A model generated the notes under the pieces. It saw nothing but the letters and a program-made list of their open reading frames with translations. It did no database searches and was not told the DNA's origin. From Desulfobulbaceae bacterium (GTDB lineage: Bacteria > Desulfobacterota > Desulfobulbia > Desulfobulbales > Desulfurivibrionaceae): 38,031 bases of DNA. Shown here one piece after another: positions 15,974 through 24,359 of the stretch (positions are counted from its first letter, which is position 1; each line of letters begins with the position of its first letter). Where the stretch lies: the NCBI GenBank assembly GCA_003517965.1, contig DOZO01000062.1:1-38031 (forward strand), given 5' to 3'. A program made the position numbers and the translations under genes.

Positions 15974-18190
15974 ATGGCCGAAGCAGATAATAAATCAAAT
16001 TTACGTTCTACAGTAAAAGATCAATCCGGGGCTGGCAAGCTCAAGATCGGCGAATTGTTGCGCAAGGCCGGACAGGTCAGCAGCTATCAACTCGATGATG
16101 CGCTGGCGGCCCAGAAAAAATCTGGTGGCCGGCTGAGCAGTATCCTTTTGCGCCTTGGTCATATTGAAGAATCTACCATTCTCAATTTTTTAAGCCGATT
16201 GCACAACTATCAACCCGTGGTCATCAGCCGCGAACCTCCCAAGCCAGAGGCTTTGAAGCTTTTACCCTACGAGATTGCCAAGAAATATCTGGCCTTCCCT
16301 TTGCGGCAGATCGGCAAATCCCTTCAGGTCGCCATGGCCGAGCCCACGGATACCGGGGCGGTGGAAAGCTTGCAGGCTGCGGTAAAAATGCCTTTGACCG
16401 TCTGTGTCGCCACCGAAAAAGATATCGTTGATGCATACAAGATTTATTACAAGATCAGCGAGGAAGAACATCAGTCTTTTTTTACCTCGGTGGGTGCGGA
16501 AGAAAAAGACGAGGAGCCTGTTACCCAGATCGACGATTTTGGCACCCTGGCCTCCGAGGCAGCTGATGGTATGGAGATTGCGTCACTGGACGATGATACA
16601 GGGGGGGATCAGTATTCTGCTTCTGACGCCCCGATCATCAAACTGGTGAACGGGATTCTGCTCAAAGCGGTCAACGACGGGGTGAGCGATATTCACATCG
16701 AGCCCTATGAAAAAACGCTCCAGGTGCGTTACCGCATGGATGGTTCCCTGTACAAGTCCATGAATCTGCCCCTCTCGATTAAAAACGCCCTGAATTCCCG
16801 GATAAAAATCATGTCTCAGCTCGACATTACTGAGCGGCGGGTGCCCCAGGACGGTCGTATCCGGATCAAGCTGGGGCGCAACCGTGCCGTGGATTTTCGG
16901 GTTTCTACCCTGCCCACCCTGTTTGGGGAGAGTATCGTTTTGCGCATCCTCGACAAGGGCAGTCTTAATGTTGATCTTACCAAGCTCGGTTTTGAGAAGG
17001 AAACCTTTGCCACTCTTCAACGCTGTATCGATCGACCCCAGGGACTTTTGCTCGTTACCGGCCCCACGGGCAGCGGCAAGACGGTAACCCTATATTCGGT
17101 GCTGAATTCGCTTAACAGTGAAGACACCAAGATTCTGACCGCTGAAGATCCGGTGGAGTTCAATTTCAAGGGGATCAACCAGGTTAATGTCAAAAAAGAA
17201 GTGGGGATGACCTTCCCTGCGGCGCTCAAGGCTTTTCTCCGGCAGGATCCTGACATTATCATGGTCGGCGAGATCCGGGATATGGAAACGGCGGAGATTG
17301 CCATCAAGGCGGCCATGACCGGACATCTTGTGCTCAGTACGCTCCACACCAATGATTGTCCTGCCACTATCGGACGTCTGGTGGATATCGGTATTCCGCC
17401 CTTTATGCTGGCCTCGGCTGTTACCATGGTACTTTCGCAGCGGCTGGCGAGGAAGCTCTGCGTTCATTGCAAGGTGGAGGTTCCCCAGCCGCCCAAGGAT
17501 GAGTTGATCGCCATAGGTTTTACAGAGAAGGATTTTGAAAAAGGTTTTGTTATCTATGGACCCAAGGGCTGCCAGAAATGCAACGGCGGCGGTTATAAGG
17601 GACGGCTCGGCCTTTTTGAGCTGATGGAGATCACCGATGAGGTGGCCAAGGCGATCAGCGCTGAAGTGCCGGAGGATCAGCTGCGCAAGATCGCCGTACA
17701 GGAGGGGATGACCCCCTTGCGCCGGGCTGGAGTTAAAAAAGTTATCGAAGGCGCTACCAGCATAGAAGAGATCCTGCGGCGAACCGTGATCACCGAAGAG
17801 AGCCTGCCTGCCTATCTGGTCCATCCTGATATTGAGGAGTACGAGGATGGGGATTTCATTGTCCGGCAGAACAATAACGACACTGATTTTTTCAAATTGG
17901 TGATCGGGGCCGTATCAGTGGTGAAGGATGGTAAAAAGATCGCTGAGATCACCGAGCCTGGCGAGTATTTCGGCGAGATGAGCGCTATCTCGGGTGAGCC
18001 TCGTTCAGCTTCTATAACCTCCAAGGGACGCTGCAAGGTAAAACGTTTCCCCGGCGATAAGCTTCAGGAGGTTATTCAAAAATATCCCGATGTGGCCAAC
18101 CATCTGTTTAAAACTGTGGTAAATCGCTTGAGCCAGGCAAACAATATCATTGTCAAGCTGGCCAACGAGCGGGTAAAAAAACCGGAATGA
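15974..18190 (+). CDS. pilB: PilB/GspE-type secretion ATPase with C-terminal cyclic-nucleotide-binding domain
   Basis: Cytoplasmic hexameric ATPase that drives type IV pilus extension or type II secretion; 738 aa. The N-terminal GspE-N/MshEN domain (residues ~20-160) is followed by an acidic linker. The ATPase core has Walker A GPTGSGKT (~363-370), the Asp box around TAEDPVEF, Walker B IIMVGEIRD, and the His box LSTLHTND. A tetracysteine zinc site follows (CVHC ... CQKC, GGYKGRLGLFE). Residues ~620-730 form an added cNMP-binding-like domain with GEYFGEMSAISGEPRSASI, the phosphate-binding cassette pattern FGE...PRSAS. Ordinary PilB/GspE ends after ~570 residues, so this domain is an extension suggesting nucleotide control of the motor. 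No other pilus genes are adjacent. Confidence 0.9.
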   Translation: MAEADNKSNLRSTVKDQSGAGKLKIGELLRKAGQVSSYQLDDALAAQKKSGGRLSSILLRLGHIEESTILNFLSRLHNYQPVVISREPPKPEALKLLPYEIAKKYLAFPLRQIGKSLQVAMAEPTDTGAVESLQAAVKMPLTVCVATEKDIVDAYKIYYKISEEEHQSFFTSVGAEEKDEEPVTQIDDFGTLASEAADGMEIASLDDDTGGDQYSASDAPIIKLVNGILLKAVNDGVSDIHIEPYEKTLQVRYRMDGSLYKSMNLPLSIKNALNSRIKIMSQLDITERRVPQDGRIRIKLGRNRAVDFRVSTLPTLFGESIVLRILDKGSLNVDLTKLGFEKETFATLQRCIDRPQGLLLVTGPTGSGKTVTLYSVLNSLNSEDTKILTAEDPVEFNFKGINQVNVKKEVGMTFPAALKAFLRQDPDIIMVGEIRDMETAEIAIKAAMTGHLVLSTLHTNDCPATIGRLVDIGIPPFMLASAVTMVLSQRLARKLCVHCKVEVPQPPKDELIAIGFTEKDFEKGFVIYGPKGCQKCNGGGYKGRLGLFELMEITDEVAKAISAEVPEDQLRKIAVQEGMTPLRRAGVKKVIEGATSIEEILRRTVITEESLPAYLVHPDIEEYEDGDFIVRQNNNDTDFFKLVIGAVSVVKDGKKIAEITEPGEYFGEMSAISGEPRSASITSKGRCKVKRFPGDKLQEVIQKYPDVANHLFKTVVNRLSQANNIIVKLANERVKKPE

Positions 18191-18459
18191 TAGGGGGATA
18201 GATCGCCTTTTTTTCACCATCATGCTAATTGTTAGCTTTCCTCTTCTTTTCTTCTGTTTTCTGTTGGAAAATGTATATTACAGAGCTTTTTTCAAGTATA
18301 TTTACCTATTGAAATATAGCGTTTAATTGGGTAGTTTTGTTGACTCTGATATCTTTTTTACCTTGTCAGGGCCATCATTTGAGGTGATTTATGCCTGGAA
18401 GATGAGACGACAGGTCTTTTTTTGCGAGTTCATACTTTTTTAATATAAGGAGAAAATCA
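18191..18459. other. Spacer between pilB and folD
   Basis: This 269-bp, AT-rich stretch has no gene and no strong hairpin terminator. It presumably contains the promoter for folD and perhaps the whole Wood-Ljungdahl block. An AAGGAG ribosome site sits 8 nt before the folD ATG. Confidence 0.45.
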
Positions 18460-19347
18460 ATGAGTGCCAAGATTATCAGCGGGACGGAAGTTGCAAAAGC
18501 CATCCGGGAAGAGTTGAAGACGGAGGTGGCTGAGCTTAAGGAACAGCATGATATTGTTCCTGGTCTGGTGACGATTCTGGTGGGCGAAGATCCGGCCTCT
18601 CAATCATATGTAAGTGCCAAAAACAAGACCGCCCATGCGCTTGGTATTCACTCCGAACAGGTAACTCTGTCAGCCGACACCAGTGAGCAGGATCTGCTTG
18701 CCATAGTTGAGAAATATAATCTGGATAAAAATATTCACGGTATTCTCGTGCAGTTGCCTCTGCCCAAGCATATTAATGAAACTAATGTGCTGTATGCCAT
18801 TAATCCTGCCAAGGATGTGGATGGCTTTCATCCGGTAAATGTGGGCAAGATGGTGGTGGGCGAGGAGTGTTTTCTGCCCTGTACCCCTCATGGTATCCTT
18901 GAACTACTGATTCGGAGCGGCGTGGAGACCAGTGGAGCCGAGGTGGTGGTTATCGGACGAAGCAATATCGTTGGCAAGCCTATCGCTAATTTGATGCTCC
19001 AAAAACGTAAAGGTGGTAACGCCACGGTCACCCTTTGCCATACCCGCACCAAGGATATGGCCGCCCATTGTAAGCGGGCCGATATCATTATCGCTGCGGT
19101 TGGTGTGCCGAACATGGTGACCGCCGAGATGGTGAAAGACGGGGTGGTGGTAATCGATGTCGGCGTGAACCGGATCGGTAAGACCGCAGAGGGCAAGGCT
19201 ATTCTCGCCGGCGATGTAGATTTTGATGCGGTAAAGGAAAAAGCTTCGTATATTACTCCTGTTCCGGGTGGAGTTGGCCCCATGACTATCACCATGCTTA
19301 TGAAGAATACAGTACAGGCAGCCAGGCAGACCGTAGTGCTTAAATAA
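18460..19347 (+). CDS. folD: Bifunctional methylene-THF dehydrogenase / methenyl-THF cyclohydrolase
   Basis: Interconverts 10-formyl-THF, methenyl-THF and methylene-THF, two steps of the methyl branch of the Wood-Ljungdahl pathway, with NAD(P)H. The 295-aa length is normal. The catalytic Tyr50 and Lys54 (SYVSAKNK) align with the E. coli pair. The GILVQLPLPKH motif, KDVDGFHP, the PCTPHGILELL segment and the Rossmann loop VIGRSNIVGKP are all present, as is the C-terminal PVPGGVGPMTITMLMKNT signature. It opens a run of C1-pathway genes; 238 bp holding a structured repeat separate it from cooS. A dedicated fhs gene, which would make its substrate, is not in the window. Confidence 0.97.
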   Translation: MSAKIISGTEVAKAIREELKTEVAELKEQHDIVPGLVTILVGEDPASQSYVSAKNKTAHALGIHSEQVTLSADTSEQDLLAIVEKYNLDKNIHGILVQLPLPKHINETNVLYAINPAKDVDGFHPVNVGKMVVGEECFLPCTPHGILELLIRSGVETSGAEVVVIGRSNIVGKPIANLMLQKRKGGNATVTLCHTRTKDMAAHCKRADIIIAAVGVPNMVTAEMVKDGVVVIDVGVNRIGKTAEGKAILAGDVDFDAVKEKASYITPVPGGVGPMTITMLMKNTVQAARQTVVLK

Positions 19348-19423
19348 GCGGCTGCAGATTTGCTGTTATATAACGCAGATAACTACTCAGGTTAAATCGA
19401 AAACAGACTAAAACATCCAAGTG

Positions 19424-19555
19424 GTAACTGTTCAGCAGTGCCGCAGATGCGCGGAAGAGGTCTGTGATGTGTGCTTTTGCACATGAACAGGCCGATGACT
19501 GTCAATCATCGGCAGCAGTGCCGATAACGCAGATGTGGTGCTGCTGAACAGTTAC
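19424..19555. repeat. Structured repeat, family B, copy 1 (upstream of cooS)
   Basis: A 132-bp element bounded by perfect 15-bp inverted repeats, GTAACTGTTCAGCAG (19424-19438) and CTGCTGAACAGTTAC (19541-19555). Inside are a 7-bp stem GGTCTGT/ACAGGCC (19459-19465 with 19487-19493), enclosing the hairpin TGTGC-TTTT-GCACA (19470-19483). There is also an alternative hairpin GCCGATGA/TCATCGGC (19491-19513). It ends 30 bp before the cooS ATG. A second copy lies upstream of hdrA and a third at the window end. It could be a miniature transposable element or a structured RNA leader. Confidence 0.85.
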
Positions 19556-19585
19556 ATAGCGAACCCAAGATGCTGAGGACATACG

Positions 19586-21595
19586 ATGGCGATCAAACGA
19601 AATGGATGTGAGGGATGCGCGGATCTTACCTGCGTTTCCACGCAACAGATTCTCTCTCATGATGTTGCCAAGAACGTCAGGACTGCCTATGACCGCGTAA
19701 AAGCGCGGGGGATGTCGGCCTGTCTTTTCGGCTCAGGCGGAACCTGTTGCCGCAACTGCAACATGGGGCCTTGTCAGATCATCGATGGGGTGGAAGATAT
19801 GGTCGGGGTTTGCGGCGCCACCGCCGATACCGTGGCAGCCAGGAATTTCGCCCGTACCGTGGCTGCAGGTTCTGCCGCGCACACCGATCATGCCCGGGAA
19901 ATGGTAAAGGGTTTTATTGGCGCAGCCAAGGGTGAAGGGCCGCACCAGATCAAGGACGTGGCCAAACTGAAAAAGCTGGCCGAGGTCTTTGGGATCGTCA
20001 CCGAAGACCGTGAGATTAAAGAGATCGCCCTTGAGCTTGGCGAGAAGGCCCTGGCCGAATTCGGCAAGCAGGATGAGACGCCGCTCTCCATGCTGAAACG
20101 GGCCACCCCGAAGCGCCAGGCTCTCTGGAACAAGCTCGGCATCGCGCCCCGCGGCATCGACCGCGAGGTGGTGGAGATGATGCACCGCACCCACATGGGT
20201 GTTGACCAGGAATACCATAACATCATGCTCCAGGCCTCCCGCACCGCTTTGTCCGACGGCTGGGGCGCCTCGATGCTGTCCACCGAACTGACCGACATCA
20301 TGTTCGGCACTCCGGTGCCCCGGCGCGCTATTGTTGACCTTGGGGTGCTTAAAGCCGATCAGGTCAATATTACCGTGCACGGGCATGAGCCTTTGCTGGC
20401 CGAGGCTTTGTGTATCGCGGCCCAGGAGCCGGAAATGTTGGAATTGGCCAAGAAGCACGGAGCCAAAGGGATCAACCTCGCCGGCGTCTGCTGCACAGGC
20501 AACGAAATTCTTATGCGCCGCGGGATTCCGGTGGCCGGAGGGTTTATCCAGCAGGAGATGGTTATCGCCACCGGCGCGGTGGAGGCGATGGTGGTTGATG
20601 TGCAGTGTGTCATGCCATCCTTGGTCGGCGTGGCCAAGAATTTCCATACCGATATCATTACCACCAACTACCGGGCCAAGATGCCCGGCGGTATTCACAT
20701 CCAGTTTGAGGAGCACGAGGCGCTTGATTCCGCCAAGAAGATCCTCTCTCACGCGATCAAGAACTTCAAGAAGCGCGGCAAGAGCTTTATCCCTCAGACA
20801 ACCAAGATGGACGTGGTCGTGGGGTTCAGCCATGAAACGATCAACACCATGCTGGGTGGGCGGTTCCGCGCCAGCTACCGGCCGCTTAACGATAACATCA
20901 TCAATGGTCGGATTCGCGGAGTGGCAGCCATTGTCGGCTGCGACAACTTCAAGTTGGCGGACGATACCCACGAAACCATCGTCAGAGAGTTGCTGAAAAA
21001 CAACATCCTGGTTCTGGCCACGGGCTGTGCCGCAACCTCACTCGGCAAGGCCGGTCTGTTAAATCCTGAAGCGGCCCGTTTCTGTGGTGACAGCCTGCGG
21101 GAGGTCTGTGAGACGGTGGGCATGCCGCCGGTGTTGCACATGGGTTCCTGTGTGGACAACTCCCGGATTCTCATCGCCGCCACCGAGATGGTGCGGCAAG
21201 GCGGCCTGGGCGACGACATCTCCGATCTGCCCGCTATCGGCACCGCTCCCTTGTGGATGAGTGAAAAGGCCGTGGCCATCGGTCAGTATTTCGTGGCCAG
21301 CGGCGCCCAGGTGGTGTTCCAGAATCTGCCCACCTCTGGGGCTAAGAATTTTAACAAGTATCTCACCGAGGGGTTGACGGAACAGGTGGGGGCCCACTGG
21401 AATATCGCCTCGGATCCCTTGGAAATCGCCCGGATCATGATCGAAAAGATCGAGGAAAAGCGTGACGCCCTGGGCATTAACAAGAAGAAAGAGCGTGTTC
21501 TCTTTGACATGGACATGCGGCGTGACCTTGGCGTTGCCAGCGCCCCCCTGACCGACGTCGGCTGCCATGGCCCAACCGTTTCCAAGCAAGAATAA
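19586..21595 (+). CDS. cooS: Anaerobic Ni-Fe carbon monoxide dehydrogenase, catalytic subunit (CooS/AcsA)
   Basis: Reduces CO2 to CO (reversibly) at the Ni-Fe-S C-cluster and, with AcsB, feeds CO to acetyl-CoA synthesis. The 669-aa length fits bacterial CooS/AcsA. Cys46 and Cys54 (D-cluster, shared between subunits) and Cys55, 58, 63, 76 (B-cluster) keep the spacing known from Carboxydothermus CODH-II apart from a one-residue shift at the last. C-cluster ligands are His267 (HGHEP), Cys303 (GVCCTGNE), Cys341 (DVQCVMPS), Cys452 (VGCDN), Cys481 (ATGCAATS) and Cys522 (MGSCVDN). There is an extra N-terminal CEGC...C group (8, 11, 16). The ribosome site (GAGGA) precedes the ATG. The next gene begins 12 bp downstream, and the adjacent acs genes argue for a role as AcsA rather than in CO-dependent hydrogen production. 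No cooC maturation gene is present. Confidence 0.96.
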   Translation: MAIKRNGCEGCADLTCVSTQQILSHDVAKNVRTAYDRVKARGMSACLFGSGGTCCRNCNMGPCQIIDGVEDMVGVCGATADTVAARNFARTVAAGSAAHTDHAREMVKGFIGAAKGEGPHQIKDVAKLKKLAEVFGIVTEDREIKEIALELGEKALAEFGKQDETPLSMLKRATPKRQALWNKLGIAPRGIDREVVEMMHRTHMGVDQEYHNIMLQASRTALSDGWGASMLSTELTDIMFGTPVPRRAIVDLGVLKADQVNITVHGHEPLLAEALCIAAQEPEMLELAKKHGAKGINLAGVCCTGNEILMRRGIPVAGGFIQQEMVIATGAVEAMVVDVQCVMPSLVGVAKNFHTDIITTNYRAKMPGGIHIQFEEHEALDSAKKILSHAIKNFKKRGKSFIPQTTKMDVVVGFSHETINTMLGGRFRASYRPLNDNIINGRIRGVAAIVGCDNFKLADDTHETIVRELLKNNILVLATGCAATSLGKAGLLNPEAARFCGDSLREVCETVGMPPVLHMGSCVDNSRILIAATEMVRQGGLGDDISDLPAIGTAPLWMSEKAVAIGQYFVASGAQVVFQNLPTSGAKNFNKYLTEGLTEQVGAHWNIASDPLEIARIMIEKIEEKRDALGINKKKERVLFDMDMRRDLGVASAPLTDVGCHGPTVSKQE

Positions 21596-21607
21596 GGATC
21601 ATAACCG

Positions 21608-24217
21608 ATGAAATCGGGAAGCCGTTTAGAACGGATTTTAACATCAGGAGAGTTCGCCGTCACCGGCGAGCTGGGGCCACCCAAGAACGGCAATGCCGAA
21701 CTGGTGCGGGAAAAGGCCCGGCTGCTCAAGGGGAGTGTTGACGCGGTCAACATCACCGACTGTCAGACCGCCATTGTTCGCATGTCGAGCATCAGCGCTG
21801 GCCTGTTGACTCTGGCCGAAGGGGTGGAACCGGTCATTCAGATGACCTGCCGCGATCGCAACCGGATTGGGATGCAAAGCGATATCCTGGGTGCTGCCGC
21901 TCTGGGGCTTAAAAACCTGCTCTGCCTGACCGGTGATCACCAGAAGTTCGGCAATCATCCTGGCTCCAAGGGCGTATTTGACATGGATGCCATCCAGTTG
22001 CTTGGCATGGTGAAGGACATGCGGGATGATAAAAAATTCCAGTGCGGCGAGGCGATCAAATCGCACGAGCCCAGACTTTTTCTTGGCGCTGCGGCCAACC
22101 CTTTTGCCGCCCCTTCCGAGCAATTCCGGGCCGCCCGCTTGGCCAAAAAAGTCGCCAATGGCGCTGATTTTGTTCAGACCCAGATCATCTACAATGTTGA
22201 ACGCTTCGCCAGATTCATGCAGGCGGTCCGAGATCTCGGGCTCCACAAAAAGGTCCATATCCTGGCCGGCGTTACCCCGCCAAGATCCGTGGGCATGGCT
22301 CGTTACATGCAGAGTTCCGTGCCCGGCATGGATGTCACTGATGAAGTGATCAAACGGATGCAAGGGGCCAAGGACAAGGAAGATGAAGGGATCAACATCT
22401 GTGTTGATATTATCCGCCAGGTCCGGGAGATAGAAGGGGTGGCCGGGGTTCATATCATGGCCATTGAATGGGAGAGTGTTGTGCCGGAGATAGTCAGCCG
22501 GGCAGGGCTTGCCGCCCGTCCGGTCTTTGCCGATGAGCCGGTTGCCCTTGCGGCGCCGGTTTCGGCAATCGAGATTCGGAACACGGTGGCCGGAGGTGAG
22601 GAGAGTGATGCTGTTCTGGCGGTAGCCAAGGTTGAGGCAGAAAAAATTATCGCCGCGGCCAGGGTGGAAGCCGCCCAGTACCGTGCGTCAGCCACGACTG
22701 GCGGCGCCGGGGTGGTTGGTCAGGCAAGGGTTGAAATAGACGAAGCGGGAGAGGATGCAATGAACGAAAAAGAACGTCAAATGGCGCTTGAGTCGGTACG
22801 CCTCGGTCTTGATGCGCTGAAAAAGGCCTATGGCTTGTCGGACGATCAGTTTGATGCCCTGGTAAAATTTGCCGGTGCAGAAGCGATCCTCAAACGCGAG
22901 CCGCTGCTTGCCACCCCGGTTTTAGCGGCGGCAACTCCGGTTGCTCCAGCTGCTCCGGCAATAGATGAGAGCGTAGCCAGAAAAGTTGCCGAGATTGCGG
23001 CAGCAGAAAAGGCCAAAAAGGCTGAAGCAGCCAAAAAAGAGGCGGACGAAAAGGCGGCGGCAGAGGCCAAAAAAGTTGCGGCAGCGGCAGCGGAAGAGGC
23101 TCAAAAGGCAGAAGCTGCCAAGAAAGCTGCCGAAGCCAAGGCTGCGGAAGAGGTCAAGAAGACCGCCGCTTCCGAGCCACAGAAGGTTGCCCCTGCCGTT
23201 TCTGCTTCGCCAACCGGTGCGGTTGACGCGGCTGATCTTGCCTGTGAAAAAACGCCTTTGAGCGAACGGGCAGCCAAGGTTCCCGAAGCCTCTTACAAAC
23301 AGGCTTATACCGGCGCTATCCGGCAGACCGTTTTGGGCGGTGAAGCAAGGGGGATCAAGGTGGGCGGGGCAACGACCCTGTCGTTCCATCTTTTTGAAGG
23401 CTCCATGCCTAACAGGCCCATGATTGCCTTTGATGTTCTGGATGTGAAACCAGACGAATGGCCAGACTCTCTGGCCCGTCATTATCAGGATGTTTTGGAC
23501 AATCCCCTGGCCTGGGCCCAGAAATGTGTCAAGGAATACGGGGCAGACGCCATCTGTCTCTCCATGGTCAGCACCGATCCCAACGGCCTGAACCGGCCTG
23601 CGGGTGAGGCGGCAAGGGCCGCAGCCGAGGTGGTAAAAAATATCGAGGTGCCGGTTATTGTCTGGGGTTGCGGCAATGGCGAAAAGGATACGGAAACCTT
23701 GCGGGAAATCACTTCCTTGATCGGTGACAAGAAGGTTTGTCTGGCCCCGCTTTCCGACAGCAACTACCGGGCCATCGGTGCTACTGCTATGGCCTTCCAT
23801 TATCCCATGGTTGCAGCCTCGCCCATTGACGTTAATCTGGCTAAGCAACTCAATATTTTGCTTGAGAACCTCGGAGTCTCCCTGGATTCCGTGTTGATTG
23901 ATCCTTCTATTGGCGCACTTGGCTACGGAATTGAATATACCTACTCGGTCATGGAGCGGATTCGTCTGGCGGCGCTTACCCAGAAAGACGAGAAACTTCA
24001 GGTGCCTTTTGTCTGTAACCTGGGCCGTGAGGTCTGGAAGGCTAAGGAATGTCGGTTGCCGTCTGATGCGCTTATCGGCGATCAGGAGACCAGGGGCATT
24101 CTCATGGAAGCAATCACCGCCTCATGTATGTTGATGGCCGGTGGCGAACTGATGATCATGCGGCATCCGAGGGCGGTTGCTTTGACCAAGTCGTTGATTA
24201 ACGGTCTGATGGGTTGA
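21608..24217 (+). CDS. Fusion: methylene-THF reductase (MetF) + corrinoid Fe-S protein small subunit (AcsD/CdhD)
   Basis: 869 aa joining two successive enzymes of acetyl-CoA synthesis. Residues ~1-300 are MetF (TGELGPP with the catalytic Glu; NITDCQTA; LCLTGDHQKFGNHPGSKGVFDMDAIQLL; ADFVQTQIIYN), which makes methyl-THF. Residues ~385-440 form a small helical segment. Residues ~458-525 are an Ala/Lys/Glu-rich coiled stretch. Residues ~550-869 are a full-length AcsD (usual length ~310-325 aa; FEGSMPNRPMIAFDV; WGCGNGEKD; LIDPSIGALGYGIEYTYSVMERIR), the partner of AcsC in carrying the methyl group. The frame is uninterrupted. An in-frame ATG at 22760 (Met385), preceded by GGGAGAGGA, could also start a separate ~485-aa AcsD. 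No MetV partner for MetF is present here. Confidence 0.88.
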   Translation: MKSGSRLERILTSGEFAVTGELGPPKNGNAELVREKARLLKGSVDAVNITDCQTAIVRMSSISAGLLTLAEGVEPVIQMTCRDRNRIGMQSDILGAAALGLKNLLCLTGDHQKFGNHPGSKGVFDMDAIQLLGMVKDMRDDKKFQCGEAIKSHEPRLFLGAAANPFAAPSEQFRAARLAKKVANGADFVQTQIIYNVERFARFMQAVRDLGLHKKVHILAGVTPPRSVGMARYMQSSVPGMDVTDEVIKRMQGAKDKEDEGINICVDIIRQVREIEGVAGVHIMAIEWESVVPEIVSRAGLAARPVFADEPVALAAPVSAIEIRNTVAGGEESDAVLAVAKVEAEKIIAAARVEAAQYRASATTGGAGVVGQARVEIDEAGEDAMNEKERQMALESVRLGLDALKKAYGLSDDQFDALVKFAGAEAILKREPLLATPVLAAATPVAPAAPAIDESVARKVAEIAAAEKAKKAEAAKKEADEKAAAEAKKVAAAAAEEAQKAEAAKKAAEAKAAEEVKKTAASEPQKVAPAVSASPTGAVDAADLACEKTPLSERAAKVPEASYKQAYTGAIRQTVLGGEARGIKVGGATTLSFHLFEGSMPNRPMIAFDVLDVKPDEWPDSLARHYQDVLDNPLAWAQKCVKEYGADAICLSMVSTDPNGLNRPAGEAARAAAEVVKNIEVPVIVWGCGNGEKDTETLREITSLIGDKKVCLAPLSDSNYRAIGATAMAFHYPMVAASPIDVNLAKQLNILLENLGVSLDSVLIDPSIGALGYGIEYTYSVMERIRLAALTQKDEKLQVPFVCNLGREVWKAKECRLPSDALIGDQETRGILMEAITASCMLMAGGELMIMRHPRAVALTKSLINGLMG
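22749..22762 (+). promoter_or_regulatory. Candidate internal ribosome site and start codon inside metF::acsD
   Basis: The sequence GGAGAGGATGCAATG places a strong Shine-Dalgarno-like GGAGAGG about 6 nt before ATG 22760, in frame at codon 385, exactly between the MetF module and the AcsD module. It may be a relic of the start of a formerly separate acsD gene or a working internal start that makes free AcsD in addition to the fusion. Confidence 0.4.
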
Positions 24218-24359
24218 GCCGTCGTTCAAGATGTAAAATAGTTGGGATATCGGGACTGGCATAAGGTGCCGTAACGAAAAATCAAGCAATTAAAGATTGT
24301 TTCGTAGCGGCCCCTAAGTTCTCTAAAATTGTGCATTTAGCGAGTAAAGAGGAGATAAA

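Noticed and set aside
19424..19555. Family B as an insertion-sequence remnant with target duplication.
   Set aside because: Terminal inverted repeats are present, but no flanking direct duplication or transposase fragment could be seen around copies 1 or 2. The option is left open, not claimed.
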